Assembly: GCF_023516715.1 (NCBI RefSeq)
Contig: NZ_JAMGSI010000001.1
Coordinates: 1,364,001 to 1,428,000 of the forward strand
Reading direction: 5' to 3'
Origin: Akkermansia massiliensis
Lineage (GTDB): Bacteria > Verrucomicrobiota > Verrucomicrobiia > Verrucomicrobiales > Akkermansiaceae
Length of the DNA stretch: 64,000 bases
Below are positions 36,983-46,800 of the stretch, in pieces. A program made the position numbers and the translations under genes. Under the pieces are notes generated by a model. That model saw nothing but the letters and a program-made list of their open reading frames with translations. It was not told the origin of the DNA and searched no databases. The stretch's first letter is position 1. Each line of letters starts with the position of its first letter.

Positions 36983-37114
36983 ATTCATCCCCGCTCCGGG
37001 GCACCCGGAAAACAGGGCCGGAACAGGCCGCAGAAAATCATGGCTGAACCAAATTAAGGCTTGAGAGTTGAAGGCATCTCGCTAATCTGGCTTCAGCAAG
37101 AATCATCTGTTATC

Positions 37115-37696
37115 ATGGTCACCACGAACGAACCGAATGTTTACGAAACAGGAGTACTGGACTCCAACGCGGAAGGCAATTTTGTCTACACCACCCTGGA
37201 CGCCGCCATCAACTGGATTCGTAAAAATTCCCTCTGGCCCATGCCGATGGGACTTTCCTGCTGCGCCATCGAGTTCATGGCCGTGGCCTGCTCCCGGTAT
37301 GACCTTTCCCGCTTCGGTTCGGAAGTAACGCGCTTTTCCCCCCGCCAGGCGGACGTGATGATCGTGGCCGGCACCGTCACCTACAAGATGGCCCTGGCCG
37401 TCCGCCGCATCTGGGACCAGATGCCGGAGCCCAAGTGGTGCATCGCCATGGGCGCGTGCGCCTCCACCGGCGGCATGTTCCGCTCCTATTCCGTGCTCCA
37501 GGGCGTGGACAAGATTATTCCCGTGGACGTTTACATTTCCGGCTGCCCTCCCCGCCCGGAGGCCATCCTGGAAGCCCTGCTTACCCTCCGCAAGAAGCTG
37601 GATACCCAGCAGCCCGCACGCACGTTCTTCAAGAAGGAGGAACCGCGCGAAGCCAACGCCCCCGTGCCGGTCGAGACGGAAATGCCTCTCGAATAA
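37115..37696 (+). CDS. nuoB: NADH-quinone oxidoreductase subunit B
   Basis: Carries cluster N2 that hands electrons to quinone in complex I. A 193-residue protein from ATG 37115 ([11 protein letters not shown]); the frame is open to 37061. Cluster Cys are visible in [37 protein letters not shown] and [14 protein letters not shown]. Directly followed by nuoC. Other nuo genes are not in the window, so the operon is split. Confidence 0.96.
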   Translation: MVTTNEPNVYETGVLDSNAEGNFVYTTLDAAINWIRKNSLWPMPMGLSCCAIEFMAVACSRYDLSRFGSEVTRFSPRQADVMIVAGTVTYKMALAVRRIWDQMPEPKWCIAMGACASTGGMFRSYSVLQGVDKIIPVDVYISGCPPRPEAILEALLTLRKKLDTQQPARTFFKKEEPREANAPVPVETEMPLE

Positions 37697-37745
37697 ACCT
37701 TTTCCGACCGTTTTACTCCGTTCCATCTTTTACCATTTCTTCTCC

Positions 37746-38330
37746 ATGCCTTCTCTAGAATCACAGATCAAGACCGCCGCAGACAACGCCCAGAACCGCT
37801 TTGGGAAAGACGTCATCACGGACCGCTACGAGTTCCGGGGCGACATCACGCTGACCGTCGCGCGCCATGCCGTGGCGGACGTAGTCCGCTGGCTGCGGGA
37901 TTCCGCCGGATTTGACATGATGGTGAACCTCTGCTCCGTGGACAACATGGGGGAAAGCCCCCGCTTTGAAGTCAATTATACGCTGACGCAGGCGGAAACG
38001 GGCGTGAACCTGAGCCTCAAGACGAAGGTGGACGACGGAGAGGAAGTGCCCAGCGTCACGGAAATCTTCCAGTCCGCCAACTGGCACGAGCGTGAAGTAT
38101 GGGACCTGATGGGCATCAAGTTCTCCGGCCACCCGGATTTGCGCCGCATTTTGATGTGGGAAGGCTATCCTTATTTCCCCCTGCGAAAGGATTTCCCCGT
38201 TCAGGGCGTACCTACTGAACTGCCGGGCGTCGCCTTTACGGAGGCGGCCCCCACCCAGGGAGCGCCGTTCGCCACGGAACAGGGCCGCTGCCCCAGCGCC
38301 TGCCGCGAACCCCGGTCCCATAAATTCTAG
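37746..38330 (+). CDS. nuoC: NADH-quinone oxidoreductase subunit C
   Basis: Peripheral arm 30-kDa subunit of complex I. A 194-residue protein. Diagnostic parts: LCSVDNMGESPRFEVNYTL, SVTEIFQSANWHEREVWDLMGIKFSGHPDLRRILMW spread over the middle, and YPLRKDFP-like FPLRKDFPVQG. The C-terminus (GAPFATEQGRCPSACREP) is longer than usual. 49 bp after nuoB. A GC hairpin without T-tract (38343-38357) follows before the next gene. Confidence 0.95.
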   Translation: MPSLESQIKTAADNAQNRFGKDVITDRYEFRGDITLTVARHAVADVVRWLRDSAGFDMMVNLCSVDNMGESPRFEVNYTLTQAETGVNLSLKTKVDDGEEVPSVTEIFQSANWHEREVWDLMGIKFSGHPDLRRILMWEGYPYFPLRKDFPVQGVPTELPGVAFTEAAPTQGAPFATEQGRCPSACREPRSHKF

Positions 38331-38365
38331 CCCATTTTCCAGCCCCGCAAGGCGGGGTCCCTCCC

Positions 38366-39175
38366 ATGACCCGACTCCCCCTCATCCTGCCCGTATGTAT
38401 CATCAGCCTGCTCAGCGGCTGCCAGGACGCCAACCCGGCAGAGCGGGAATGGAAGGACCAGTTATATAAAAACCTGGCGATCGTGGGAGCCAGAAACTGG
38501 ATTGTCATTGCGGAGTCCTCCTTCCCGGCCTATACGGGAGCCGGCATCAAGACCATGGTCTCCGACAAGACGTCCGATGAAGTGCTTCTGGACGTGCTGA
38601 ACATGCTGGAGGAGGAAGCCCACGTGGTGCCCCGCATCATGATCAGCTCGGAATTGCGCAGCGTTACGGAGGATTACGCCCCCGGCATCAAGCGCTACCG
38701 CAATAATATCAATAAAATGCTTCCGGGACGCCAGCATTTTGAATTGATGAGCCGCACGATCAATTCCCTGATCGAAGACGCCGCCAAGCAGTTCAACGTG
38801 CTGGTCATCAAGACCAAGACATCCCTCCCCTATTCCAACATTTACATTGAACTGGATTCCGGGTACTGGAATTCGGAATCGGAGACGGCGCTCCGCAAAT
38901 CCCTGGAGGCCAAGGATGCGGTCAACCGCCGCGCGGCCCAGGACAGGGTGCTGGACGTGCCCCTTACGCCGGGAGCCGCCCCTGCGCCGCAGGACCGCAA
39001 GGAGAATCCCCCGGCGCCCGGCGCGCCCGCATCCACCCCCACGGACAACCTGCCGGAGCTTCCGCGGGAAAACCGCCAGCCGGCCTCCCCCGCCGGGAAC
39101 CAGGCTCCCGGTGTGCCCCCGCCGCCCATCAAGGATCCGCTGGGAGGGAAAACCGCCATTGCCAGATTTTCATGA
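38366..39175 (+). CDS. Lipoprotein with RbsD/FucU-like domain (tentative)
   Basis: A 269-residue protein with a lipoprotein signal (LILPVCIISLLSGC). Residues about 30-175 (KNLAIVGARNWIVIAESSFP, AYTGAGIKTMVSDK, LDVLNMLEEEAHVVPRI) resemble the RbsD/FucU sugar-mutarotase fold, including the IVIAES-FPAYTGAGI stretch; the resemblance is by eye. The last about 90 residues are Pro/Ala-rich linker sequence. If the fold call is right, an extracytoplasmic location for such a domain is unusual. It overlaps the next gene by 4 bp. Confidence 0.55.
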   Translation: MTRLPLILPVCIISLLSGCQDANPAEREWKDQLYKNLAIVGARNWIVIAESSFPAYTGAGIKTMVSDKTSDEVLLDVLNMLEEEAHVVPRIMISSELRSVTEDYAPGIKRYRNNINKMLPGRQHFELMSRTINSLIEDAAKQFNVLVIKTKTSLPYSNIYIELDSGYWNSESETALRKSLEAKDAVNRRAAQDRVLDVPLTPGAAPAPQDRKENPPAPGAPASTPTDNLPELPRENRQPASPAGNQAPGVPPPPIKDPLGGKTAIARFS

Positions 39176-39483
39176 ACCATCATATGGACAAGGCCACAGA
39201 AGAACGCCTCCGCGTGGAGGCATGGGTAGGGGACGCCATTCTGGCGCTGTACGTCAGGGAATGGATTCTGGCGGAGGAAGGAGCGATCAACGGAAAGCTT
39301 TTCATCGAATTCACCAGCAATGATTTCCTGCGCCGCACCGGCAACGCCACAGGCGTGGAAGCGGAAATAGGCCGCACCTTCAAGGCAGGAGGCCTGGAAG
39401 CGGCCTATGCCTGGATTGAGCATCATTTGAAGCCCCGCATGGAGGAACGCTGGCACACCCTGCGCAGAAAAGCCCTCCGGTAG
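39172..39483 (+). CDS. Mini-ribonuclease III-like protein
   Basis: A 103-residue protein. VEAWVGDAILALYVREWIL matches the RNase III signature (E-x-x-G-D-A-x-x-x-L) as found in MrnC, the dimeric mini-RNase III that matures 23S rRNA in Firmicutes. Shorter than Bacillus MrnC (about 140). The start ATG overlaps the lipoprotein stop (ATGA); an in-frame ATG at 39184 is an alternative. The second acidic position typical of RNase III is less clear, so activity is not assured. Confidence 0.6.
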   Translation: MNHHMDKATEERLRVEAWVGDAILALYVREWILAEEGAINGKLFIEFTSNDFLRRTGNATGVEAEIGRTFKAGGLEAAYAWIEHHLKPRMEERWHTLRRKALR

Positions 39484-39495
39484 CCTGCCGCCGCC

Positions 39496-40623
39496 ATGTC
39501 CGCCTCCGGAACACCCCTGCCCTGGGACCGGGACAACGGCCCCTGCGTGATGGCGCCCCCCCATTTGAGGGATTGGGCGGAAGAGGCCGCCGCCTTCCTT
39601 TCCCGCCGGGGCATGGATGGGGTCACGGCCTTTGCCACGTCCGGTTCTTCCGGTTCGCCGCCCAAAGCCATTTTATTCACCCGGCGCGCCCTGGACGTCT
39701 GCGCGCGCGGAGCCCTGGAACACCTGCACGCGGAATGCGGGGACTGGTGCTGCCCCCTGCCCGTCTGGCACGTGGGGGGCGCCATGATTTACCTGCGCGC
39801 GGCCCTGGCCGGGACCGCCGTCCATGCGCTTCACGGCAGGTGGAATCCCCAGGCCTATGCGGACCTGATGAAAAGCTCCGGGGCCTGCTGGTCCTCCCTG
39901 GTTCCCACGCAGGTGGTGGACCTGGTCAATCTGCGCCTCCGCGCGCCTTCCACCGCCGGATGCATCATCGTAGGAGGGGGGGCGCTGGACATGGAGACGG
40001 GCAGGAAAGCCCGCGCCCTCGGCTGGCCCGTGGTGCAGAGCTACGGCATGACGGAGTCCGGCTCCCAGCTTGCCACGGCTTTCCCCGGCGATCCGTACCA
40101 CACGGACTGCCTTTCCCTGCTGCCCCACTGGGAGGCAAAGACGGATGAGGACGGCCTCCTGCGCTTCCAGGGGGAAGGCAAGCTGTGCGGCCGCCTGATG
40201 ACGCAGCCTCATGGAGGTTTTCTGCTGGAACGGGTGGAGCCGCAGGAGTGGTGGAGTACCCGCGACCTGGTGCGCCTGGAGGGGCGTCTGCTGACCTTCC
40301 TGCGCCGGGCGGACAGGCTCGTCAAAGTCCTGGGGGAACTAGTGGACCCGGACGCCGTCCAGGACGCGCTGCGCCGCCGTGTTCCGGAGGCGGTAGTGGA
40401 GGCCGTTCCGCACCCGCGGGCCGGAATGGAGCTGGTCGCCTGCGGTCCCGCCGCTGTGCCGCTGGAACGAGCGTGCCGCGAATGGAATGCAGCTGCTCCC
40501 GGCCCCCAGCGCATCCGGGCCGTCATGGAAACGCCCATTCCCCTGACGGTGATGGGAAAACTGGACCGCCGCCAGCTGCGCGCGCTGCTGGAGGAATACC
40601 CGGAAAAACTGCGGGAGGTTTAG
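39496..40623 (+). CDS. menE: O-succinylbenzoate-CoA ligase-like acyl-adenylating enzyme
   Basis: A 375-residue ANL-superfamily enzyme, shorter than most and close to small MenE proteins. Motifs: FATSGSSGSPPKAILFTRRAL (A3), VWHVGGAMIYLRAAL, GGGALDMETG, VQSYGMTESGSQLAT (A5) and TRDLVRLEGRLLTFLRRADRLVKVLGE (A7-A8), ending with LDRRQLRALL that carries the C-terminal Lys region (MGKLDRR). MenE makes o-succinylbenzoyl-CoA in menaquinone synthesis. No other men gene is adjacent, so substrate is inferred from the sequence alone. 12 bp after the mini-RNase III-like gene. Confidence 0.8.
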   Translation: MSASGTPLPWDRDNGPCVMAPPHLRDWAEEAAAFLSRRGMDGVTAFATSGSSGSPPKAILFTRRALDVCARGALEHLHAECGDWCCPLPVWHVGGAMIYLRAALAGTAVHALHGRWNPQAYADLMKSSGACWSSLVPTQVVDLVNLRLRAPSTAGCIIVGGGALDMETGRKARALGWPVVQSYGMTESGSQLATAFPGDPYHTDCLSLLPHWEAKTDEDGLLRFQGEGKLCGRLMTQPHGGFLLERVEPQEWWSTRDLVRLEGRLLTFLRRADRLVKVLGELVDPDAVQDALRRRVPEAVVEAVPHPRAGMELVACGPAAVPLERACREWNAAAPGPQRIRAVMETPIPLTVMGKLDRRQLRALLEEYPEKLREV

Positions 40624-40924
40624 TGAGGCGCATCCTCCCGGGGCTCTTTTTTAAATAATCCGGACTGGATGGACTGGATGGACCGGATGGACGGAAGGGG
40701 CACAGGGGAGGCTTAATATCCCTTGTTTACTTTGTCCATTCCGCCTTTCCCGGCTATCATTATCCTTTGCCTTGGGAGCTGCCGCACACGTGCCCGGAGC
40801 CTCCCGTCACAGCTTCATTTGTCTTCTTTAAAAAAAGAACGTGACATCATCAATAATTAAACATTCAGGCACGTGAAAAACGCTTGTAGGGCAGAGGTTT
40901 TTCCTGTTAGAAAAGAGTTGATCC
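40624..40924. other. Intergenic region with a 9-bp tandem repeat
   Basis: About 300 bp without a gene. A small tandem repeat lies at 40662-40697: GGACTGGAT twice, then GGACCGGAT and GGACGGAAG. The second half (40790-40925) is AT-richer and probably holds the promoter of the Sel1 protein gene. Confidence 0.55.
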
Positions 40925-43717
40925 ATGCGTGCCCGTCTTCTGCTTATTCCCTTTATTTTTTCCGTTCCGGTTCATGCCCAGGACGTTCCGTCCCAGGCAG
41001 GGGCAAATCCACCCGTGCAGGTGGAGCAAGTCCCGGTCCGGGACCTTTCCCAGCTGCCCATGGACGGCGGCTGGACGTACGGGGAATTGCTCGGCAAGGC
41101 TGCCGCGGGAGACTTCCGGGCCAACATGCTGGCCGGGGAGTACTGGATGGGGCTTTATTACCTGAACCGGGGGGACCTGCCGCTGGCCTGCCTGGAGCAC
41201 ATGCAGCATTTCTTCCGTGAAGCGGCCGCCAAATCCGGTCATCCGGCTCCCAAGCTCATGATGACGGACCCCTACGGGATTTTCGGGATTTTCAAGGCGC
41301 AGTCCATGCAGCCGGAGCACGCGGAATGGCTGGACGCCTGCCGCAAGCTGGCCGAGAAGGGAGACCTGGACGCCGTCACGGCGCTGTACACCGTTACGGA
41401 CCTGCCGGAAGCCGAGTTGAAGCGCTACCTCGCCCCTCTGGAAAAGAAAGCCGCCTCCGGCGACCAGGACGCGCTTGCCCAGCTCGCCTTTATCAGGGTG
41501 GACTGGCTGAAGGAAGACCCCGGCAAGGTGCTTGAGTCCCTGGAGAAGCACCGGAAAAACGCCAAACCGGTTCTTCTGGCCCGGATGGGGGAACTGGCCC
41601 TTTCCCTGGGCGGGGGACCCTCCGGCAACGATCCGGACGGCAGGGAGTGGCGGAACATGGCCGTCCAGCCCCTTTCCCAGGCCGCGGAGAAGGGACACGC
41701 GGCAGCCATGCGCCTGCTGGCGGAGATGACGAAGGGTACTGCCGCGGAGCAGTCCGGAAAGCTTCTGGCGGAATTGCGCTCCAGGGGAGATTTGGAAACC
41801 CTGCTGGGCGACCTCTCCGGCTGCATGAAGGAGAAAAGGGGAACCGTGGACGGCTACCTGCTCCAGACCCTGTTTGACCAGGCCCGCAAGCTGGGCAGCA
41901 ATAATGCCTATGCCTGGTACGCCCAGTTGGTTTCCGAAGCGAAGCCACCGCAGGAGCAGGAGCTGCGCAAGGCCGCCCTGGACCTGCTGGCCCTTCATGA
42001 CGAACGGGGCATGCCCTTCCTGAAGGAACCGCTTTCCCTTCCCCAGAAAAAGCTCAACCAGCTTCCCCCCTATGCCAAAACGCACAAGGAGCTGGAGCTG
42101 GCCTCCCAGCTTGGAGACGCGGATTCCAGCGTCCAGCTGGGCGAGCTGTGGAAGGAGGAACTGGCCAATACCATGGATTCCATAGGCAAAGCCCATGAAG
42201 CGCAGGAGAACATGCGCACGTGGTACAAGCAGGCGGCGGAAGAAGGACATCCCCTGGCCAAGCTGCGCCTGGCCCAGATGGAAAACCCGGATTTGATGGA
42301 CAAGCCGGCCGCGGAACCCGCCAGAACGCTGCTGAACGACTGCCTGGCGAAAGCCGCCTCCGGGGACTTCATTACGCTGAGAGGCATTTCCGAATACGTC
42401 ACGCCGGAACAGTGGGAGGAGCTGACCGCCAGCCTCCGCAAAAAAGCTCAGGAAGGGGACGCCCGCAGCCAGGCGGACCTGGCCTACCTGATGCTGTTCA
42501 GCTACAGGAGCGAGGAATCCGGCTATCCGGAAGCCCTGGCCTGGGCCCGGCTTTCCGCCGGACAGGGGGATCCCTGCGGCATGTACGTGCTGGGCCGCGC
42601 CCTTATTTACGAATTCGGCTTGGAAAAACGCATGGCGGAAGGGGATTCCTGGATGTTCCGGGGGGCCCTGAAGGGCCATGTGGACGCGGCGGACATGTGG
42701 AGCTCCAATAATGAAAACCTTCAGCCTTACAGCGCCATGATGCACGGCCTGGCGGCACGGGGCCACATTCCCTCCCTGCTCTTCCTCGCCAACCAGGCGG
42801 CCTATCCCCAGGATACGGCGGAAACGGCGGCGCAGAACGCCAGCCGGAATACCTCCCATTCCGCCTACCAGCAGGTCAAGCTGAGCTTGAATAGCGAGGA
42901 AGGAAACACCCCGCCGTGGCTCCGCAAGCCGGGGCAGAAGGATAACGCGGAAGATACGCTGACGGACGCCGGAGCCGTCCCCCCCTGGATGACGCCGTCC
43001 GGCAGGGAACGCCAGGCCCCTGCCCCGAAAACCATCAATCCGGAAGCCGTGAAGTTCTGGGAACAGGCCGTGGAACTCGGCAGCCTGACCGCCCTGGACG
43101 AATTGGCCAATTATTATGAAACCGTGGCCGGGAACGTGCAGGACCCTGCGGAACGGCAGCAGCTGCTGGCCTCCGCCATGACGGCGGCCACCGCGCTGGT
43201 GAAGAAGGAGGACGTGCGCGGCCTCAAGAGGCTGGCCCGGTATTACGAGCAGGGGATCGGCGTGCAGCCGAACAAGGAGCTTCACAAGGATTATGTGCTG
43301 AAAGCCGCCGCAACCAAAGACCCGGAAGCCCTGGTGGAAAAGGCGCGCCTGCTCATCAAGGGAGAGGATATGGAGCCGGACCCGAAAACGGCGATGGACA
43401 TCCTGACCAAGCTGGAACAGAACCAGACGCATGCCGTGCCCGGCATGTATTTCCTGCTCGGCTACCTGCATGAGGAAGGGCTCGGCACTCCGCAGGATAT
43501 GGCTCTGGCCTACCAGTTTTACATTAAGGGAGCGGAACAGGACGACGCCAAGTCCATGAACAACCTGGGCTCCATGTACGAACGCGGAACGGGCGTGGCC
43601 AAGGACCTGGCGGAAGCCAGGAAGTGGTATGAACAGGCGGCGGAGCTGGGGAATGAAGACGCCCGCGCCAATGTGGAGCGGGTGAAGGAAAAGATTAAGA
43701 AGAAGGCGGGGAAATAG
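40925..43717 (+). CDS. Secreted Sel1/TPR-repeat protein
   Basis: A 930-residue protein with a signal peptide (MRARLLLIPFIFSVPVHAQ) and many Sel1-type alpha-alpha repeats, for example AAEEGHPLAKLRLAQM, LARWARLSAGQGDPCGMYVLG-like WARLSAGQGDPCGM, LARYYEQGIGVQPN and the last ones FYIKGAEQDDAKSMNNLGSM and WYEQAAELGNEDARAN. Between repeats is a Pro/Asn-rich linker (about residues 640-700). Such proteins scaffold protein-protein contacts in the envelope. No partner is suggested by context. Confidence 0.85.
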   Translation: MRARLLLIPFIFSVPVHAQDVPSQAGANPPVQVEQVPVRDLSQLPMDGGWTYGELLGKAAAGDFRANMLAGEYWMGLYYLNRGDLPLACLEHMQHFFREAAAKSGHPAPKLMMTDPYGIFGIFKAQSMQPEHAEWLDACRKLAEKGDLDAVTALYTVTDLPEAELKRYLAPLEKKAASGDQDALAQLAFIRVDWLKEDPGKVLESLEKHRKNAKPVLLARMGELALSLGGGPSGNDPDGREWRNMAVQPLSQAAEKGHAAAMRLLAEMTKGTAAEQSGKLLAELRSRGDLETLLGDLSGCMKEKRGTVDGYLLQTLFDQARKLGSNNAYAWYAQLVSEAKPPQEQELRKAALDLLALHDERGMPFLKEPLSLPQKKLNQLPPYAKTHKELELASQLGDADSSVQLGELWKEELANTMDSIGKAHEAQENMRTWYKQAAEEGHPLAKLRLAQMENPDLMDKPAAEPARTLLNDCLAKAASGDFITLRGISEYVTPEQWEELTASLRKKAQEGDARSQADLAYLMLFSYRSEESGYPEALAWARLSAGQGDPCGMYVLGRALIYEFGLEKRMAEGDSWMFRGALKGHVDAADMWSSNNENLQPYSAMMHGLAARGHIPSLLFLANQAAYPQDTAETAAQNASRNTSHSAYQQVKLSLNSEEGNTPPWLRKPGQKDNAEDTLTDAGAVPPWMTPSGRERQAPAPKTINPEAVKFWEQAVELGSLTALDELANYYETVAGNVQDPAERQQLLASAMTAATALVKKEDVRGLKRLARYYEQGIGVQPNKELHKDYVLKAAATKDPEALVEKARLLIKGEDMEPDPKTAMDILTKLEQNQTHAVPGMYFLLGYLHEEGLGTPQDMALAYQFYIKGAEQDDAKSMNNLGSMYERGTGVAKDLAEARKWYEQAAELGNEDARANVERVKEKIKKKAGK

Positions 43718-43865
43718 GCTGCGCCTTTGCCCGGTGAATGCCCCGGAATGGGTTTGCGGGAGCAGGGAGCGCCGCAGGCCTCTGCGGCCGGCTGGGAATG
43801 AGGTGAGGAAAGCGAGCGCGATTCTTCAACGGGACATTCCCTGTTTTTAAGATGAGGAGGCCCAT

Positions 43866-46800
43866 TCAAGGTTCGTGCATTCTGCCATGCGTGGCTGTTC
43901 GGGCCGCCCGCATGGGTATATGGCGCTCCCTGTTCCGGCCATGCCGTGCCGGGACGGATTTTGCTTTCCAAGGCGTAAGCAGGGGCGGAAAGGCACCTCC
44001 ACAAGGAGGGCTGCTGAAGTTTTCCCGTGTCACTTTCAGGCGCAGGAAGCGCCGCTTCATGGCGCTGTCCTGCACGGGCTCCGCATCCCGGAATTCGGCA
44101 GACGTTTTTCCGGCGGTTTCCACTTCCCCCAGGGAAGTCCAGTTAACCAGGTCCGGGGAGACTTCCACTTCATGCTTTACCTCCGCCGCCTGAGGATTTA
44201 CCGGCCACCGCAACACCAGATGCCTGCTTCCTTCAACGCCTTCTTCCACGGATACCTTCGTCACGCTTCCGCAGGGTTTCAGCGGGTCCAGGCCCGTGGC
44301 GTATTTCATCAGGTTGGTGACGCCGTCCCCGGCGGGAGCGGCATCCGCAGCCGTCCGGTCCGCCGTGGCGTCCGGCGGGAAGGAGTCCTGCACCCACTTG
44401 TCATAGCCCGCCAGGTCAGCCCCGGCCTGCGTGACGGTGACGGCGCATTCCTGCTTGTCGGAAGCGCGGAACACCACCGTTCCGGACCGTCCGGCGGCAG
44501 ATTTGTTTTCCGACGCCGTCAGGATGACCGTGGTCCGGCCGATGCCGGAAGCGGCGGAAACGGAAATCCATTCCGGGGAGTCCGCCACCACCCAGCCCAG
44601 GGCTTCCTCTTCCATTTGAATTTCCACATCCACCGCCCCTCCTGCGGCGGGAACGGACGCCCCCACCCGGGACAAGCCGAACGGTGAAGCCGTGACGGGA
44701 AACGACGTGGAAGACACGTAGCGGTTGGCGGCGCGCAGGAGGGAATGGCGGTCAAAGTAGTTATTGCTTCCGGAAGCGTCCGCCACGTCCAGCCCCATGT
44801 CCCAGTACATGAAGCCGGCCAGCTTCTGGTCGCTGATGTATTTGGCTTTCTTTTTGACGGTGGTGACGCCGTTGTAATGGAGCGTCAGATTGAGGCCGGA
44901 ATAGGAATAAACGGCCGTGTCATGATCGGGGTTGTCCGCTTCCGGACAGTTGGCGGCTATGTCCCTGTAGCCCTTGATGTAGTCCCCCGGCTTTTTGCCG
45001 TCAGGCAGCCCGGCGGTTCCGGGCGTTCCCTGGAATGGGGCGCTCAGGATGATTTTGTTGTCCGGAAAGCCCTGATTCCGGAATTTTCCGCAGGCGGAAA
45101 CCATGCTGTTATAAGTATTCACGTCAATGGCCGGCCCGTAGTTCTGGAAGGTGAAGTAGTCCACATACTGCATGTACGCGGCGGGGAACCAGTAGGCGAC
45201 GGTATGCAGGGAGATGGAAAAGAACATGTCCGGATTCGTCTCCCGGATGGCCTGGGCCAGTTGCCCGTAGTTGGTCCACTTTCCATCCCCCTGGTACAGC
45301 CATTCAAAGTCCAGGTCCACGCCGTCCAGCGGATATTTTTTCAACAGGTCCCTGATGCCGTCCGCAAACCTCTGGCGGGCGGCGGCAGCCGGCAGCATGG
45401 CGCTCCACGCGCCTCCGGCAATGCCCAGGCGGATGCGCATGCCTCCCACCCCTTCCGTCATGCTGCGCAGCGTGCGGACATGTTCCGCCCAGGAGGCGGT
45501 ATCACGGCCGAAGACGTCGCTGTTCCCCCAGTGAGCCACGATGAGACGGTCATTCCAGTTGGGCTGTACTTCCGTGCCCAAACGGTTGACGGGCCGGGCC
45601 AGATGCCACACGCGCATGTCGTCTATTTTCCCCTTCAGGTTCCGGCCCACGACGGCATTCGGCGTGCCGTTCATTTCCCCGGCGGCGACCGCTGCCGTCT
45701 GCAGGGGGGAACCGTTGACGTAAAAGATGCCCGTCCCCGCCGTGGAATTGCGGATGAAGGCCAGCCAGAAGTATTCATGAAGGGCTACGGCGGGCAGGTC
45801 CGCCTCCCAGGCAGCCGTGGAGCCCGCCTGCAGGCGCGCCTTGTAATGGCCGTCCGCCCACGCCAGCGTCATGGACACGCTGTCGTTTTCAAACAGGGTG
45901 ACGTTCTGCTCCCCGGCGGATAGAGCCAGGTTCACTTCAATCGTGAACGCGTTGGCATTGCTGCCCGCCAGCAGTCCGTTGCCCACGTTCATATAAGCGT
46001 CTTCTCCGGTGAATTCCAGAACGTTCGTCCGCGCGCCGTCAGCGGGGAGAAGCTGCACGCCCCGGCTTTCCGTCACGTCGTTGTCCGGGTAGGAAAAGCT
46101 GATGTCCCCATTGGCGGCGGCGGAAGCGGCGCCGATGTAAATGATATCCGAGTTATTGATCATGTGGGGCCGGGACGGCCAGTTCCACATGATATGGCTT
46201 TCGCGGACGTATCCGGTCACCAACATGTAGCGGAAGGCGGCGTTGTCCGTGACGATGGAGAATTCCGTGCCGGACGGCGTCACCGCCTGGTACGGGCGGG
46301 TGAAGGAGCTGCCCGTTTTATCCGCGAATTCCGTCCACTTGGCGTCCCGGAAGTCTCCGTCCAGCCGCCACAGCCCCACCAGGCGGCCATACCTGGGGTG
46401 GGCCATGGGCAGCGGCCCCGTCAGGAAAAAGTCGTCCGCTCCGGTCCCCAGCTCCGCATTCCAGAACCGCAGTTCGTCCCGGGCGCCCTTGAACTGCGCA
46501 GCCAGCACCAGGCCTGTCCAGCCGTTTTTCATGGAGGCCAGGTAAGGCGCGGCAGGAGCGGTTCCCGCCAATGTTCCGTCCACATACAGGCTGACGTTTT
46601 CCGTTCCCAGGGCCACGGCCACATGGTGCCAGGTTCCGGCGGCGAAGGGCTGGCCGGAAGCCTCCACGGAGGCGGGAGTTTCCGCATTCCCGGATTCCAG
46701 ATGCAGACGGCCTCCGTTCAGGGAGAGCGTGGAAGCCCCCAGGGAAAGAATAGCGCCGGAGGCGGCGTCCCCATCCGGCCTGACCCAAAGTTCGCAAGTC

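Larger units (their letters stand above)
36668..37114. other. Long leader region of nuoB
   Basis: About 450 bp with no gene. It contains hairpin motif copy B (36899-36918), a strong terminator (36951-36982) and about 130 nt from there to the nuoB start. This order (structured element, terminator, gene) is what a riboswitch or attenuator leader looks like, but an independent small RNA followed by its own terminator fits as well. A -10-like TAATATAGT occurs near 36936. Confidence 0.4.
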
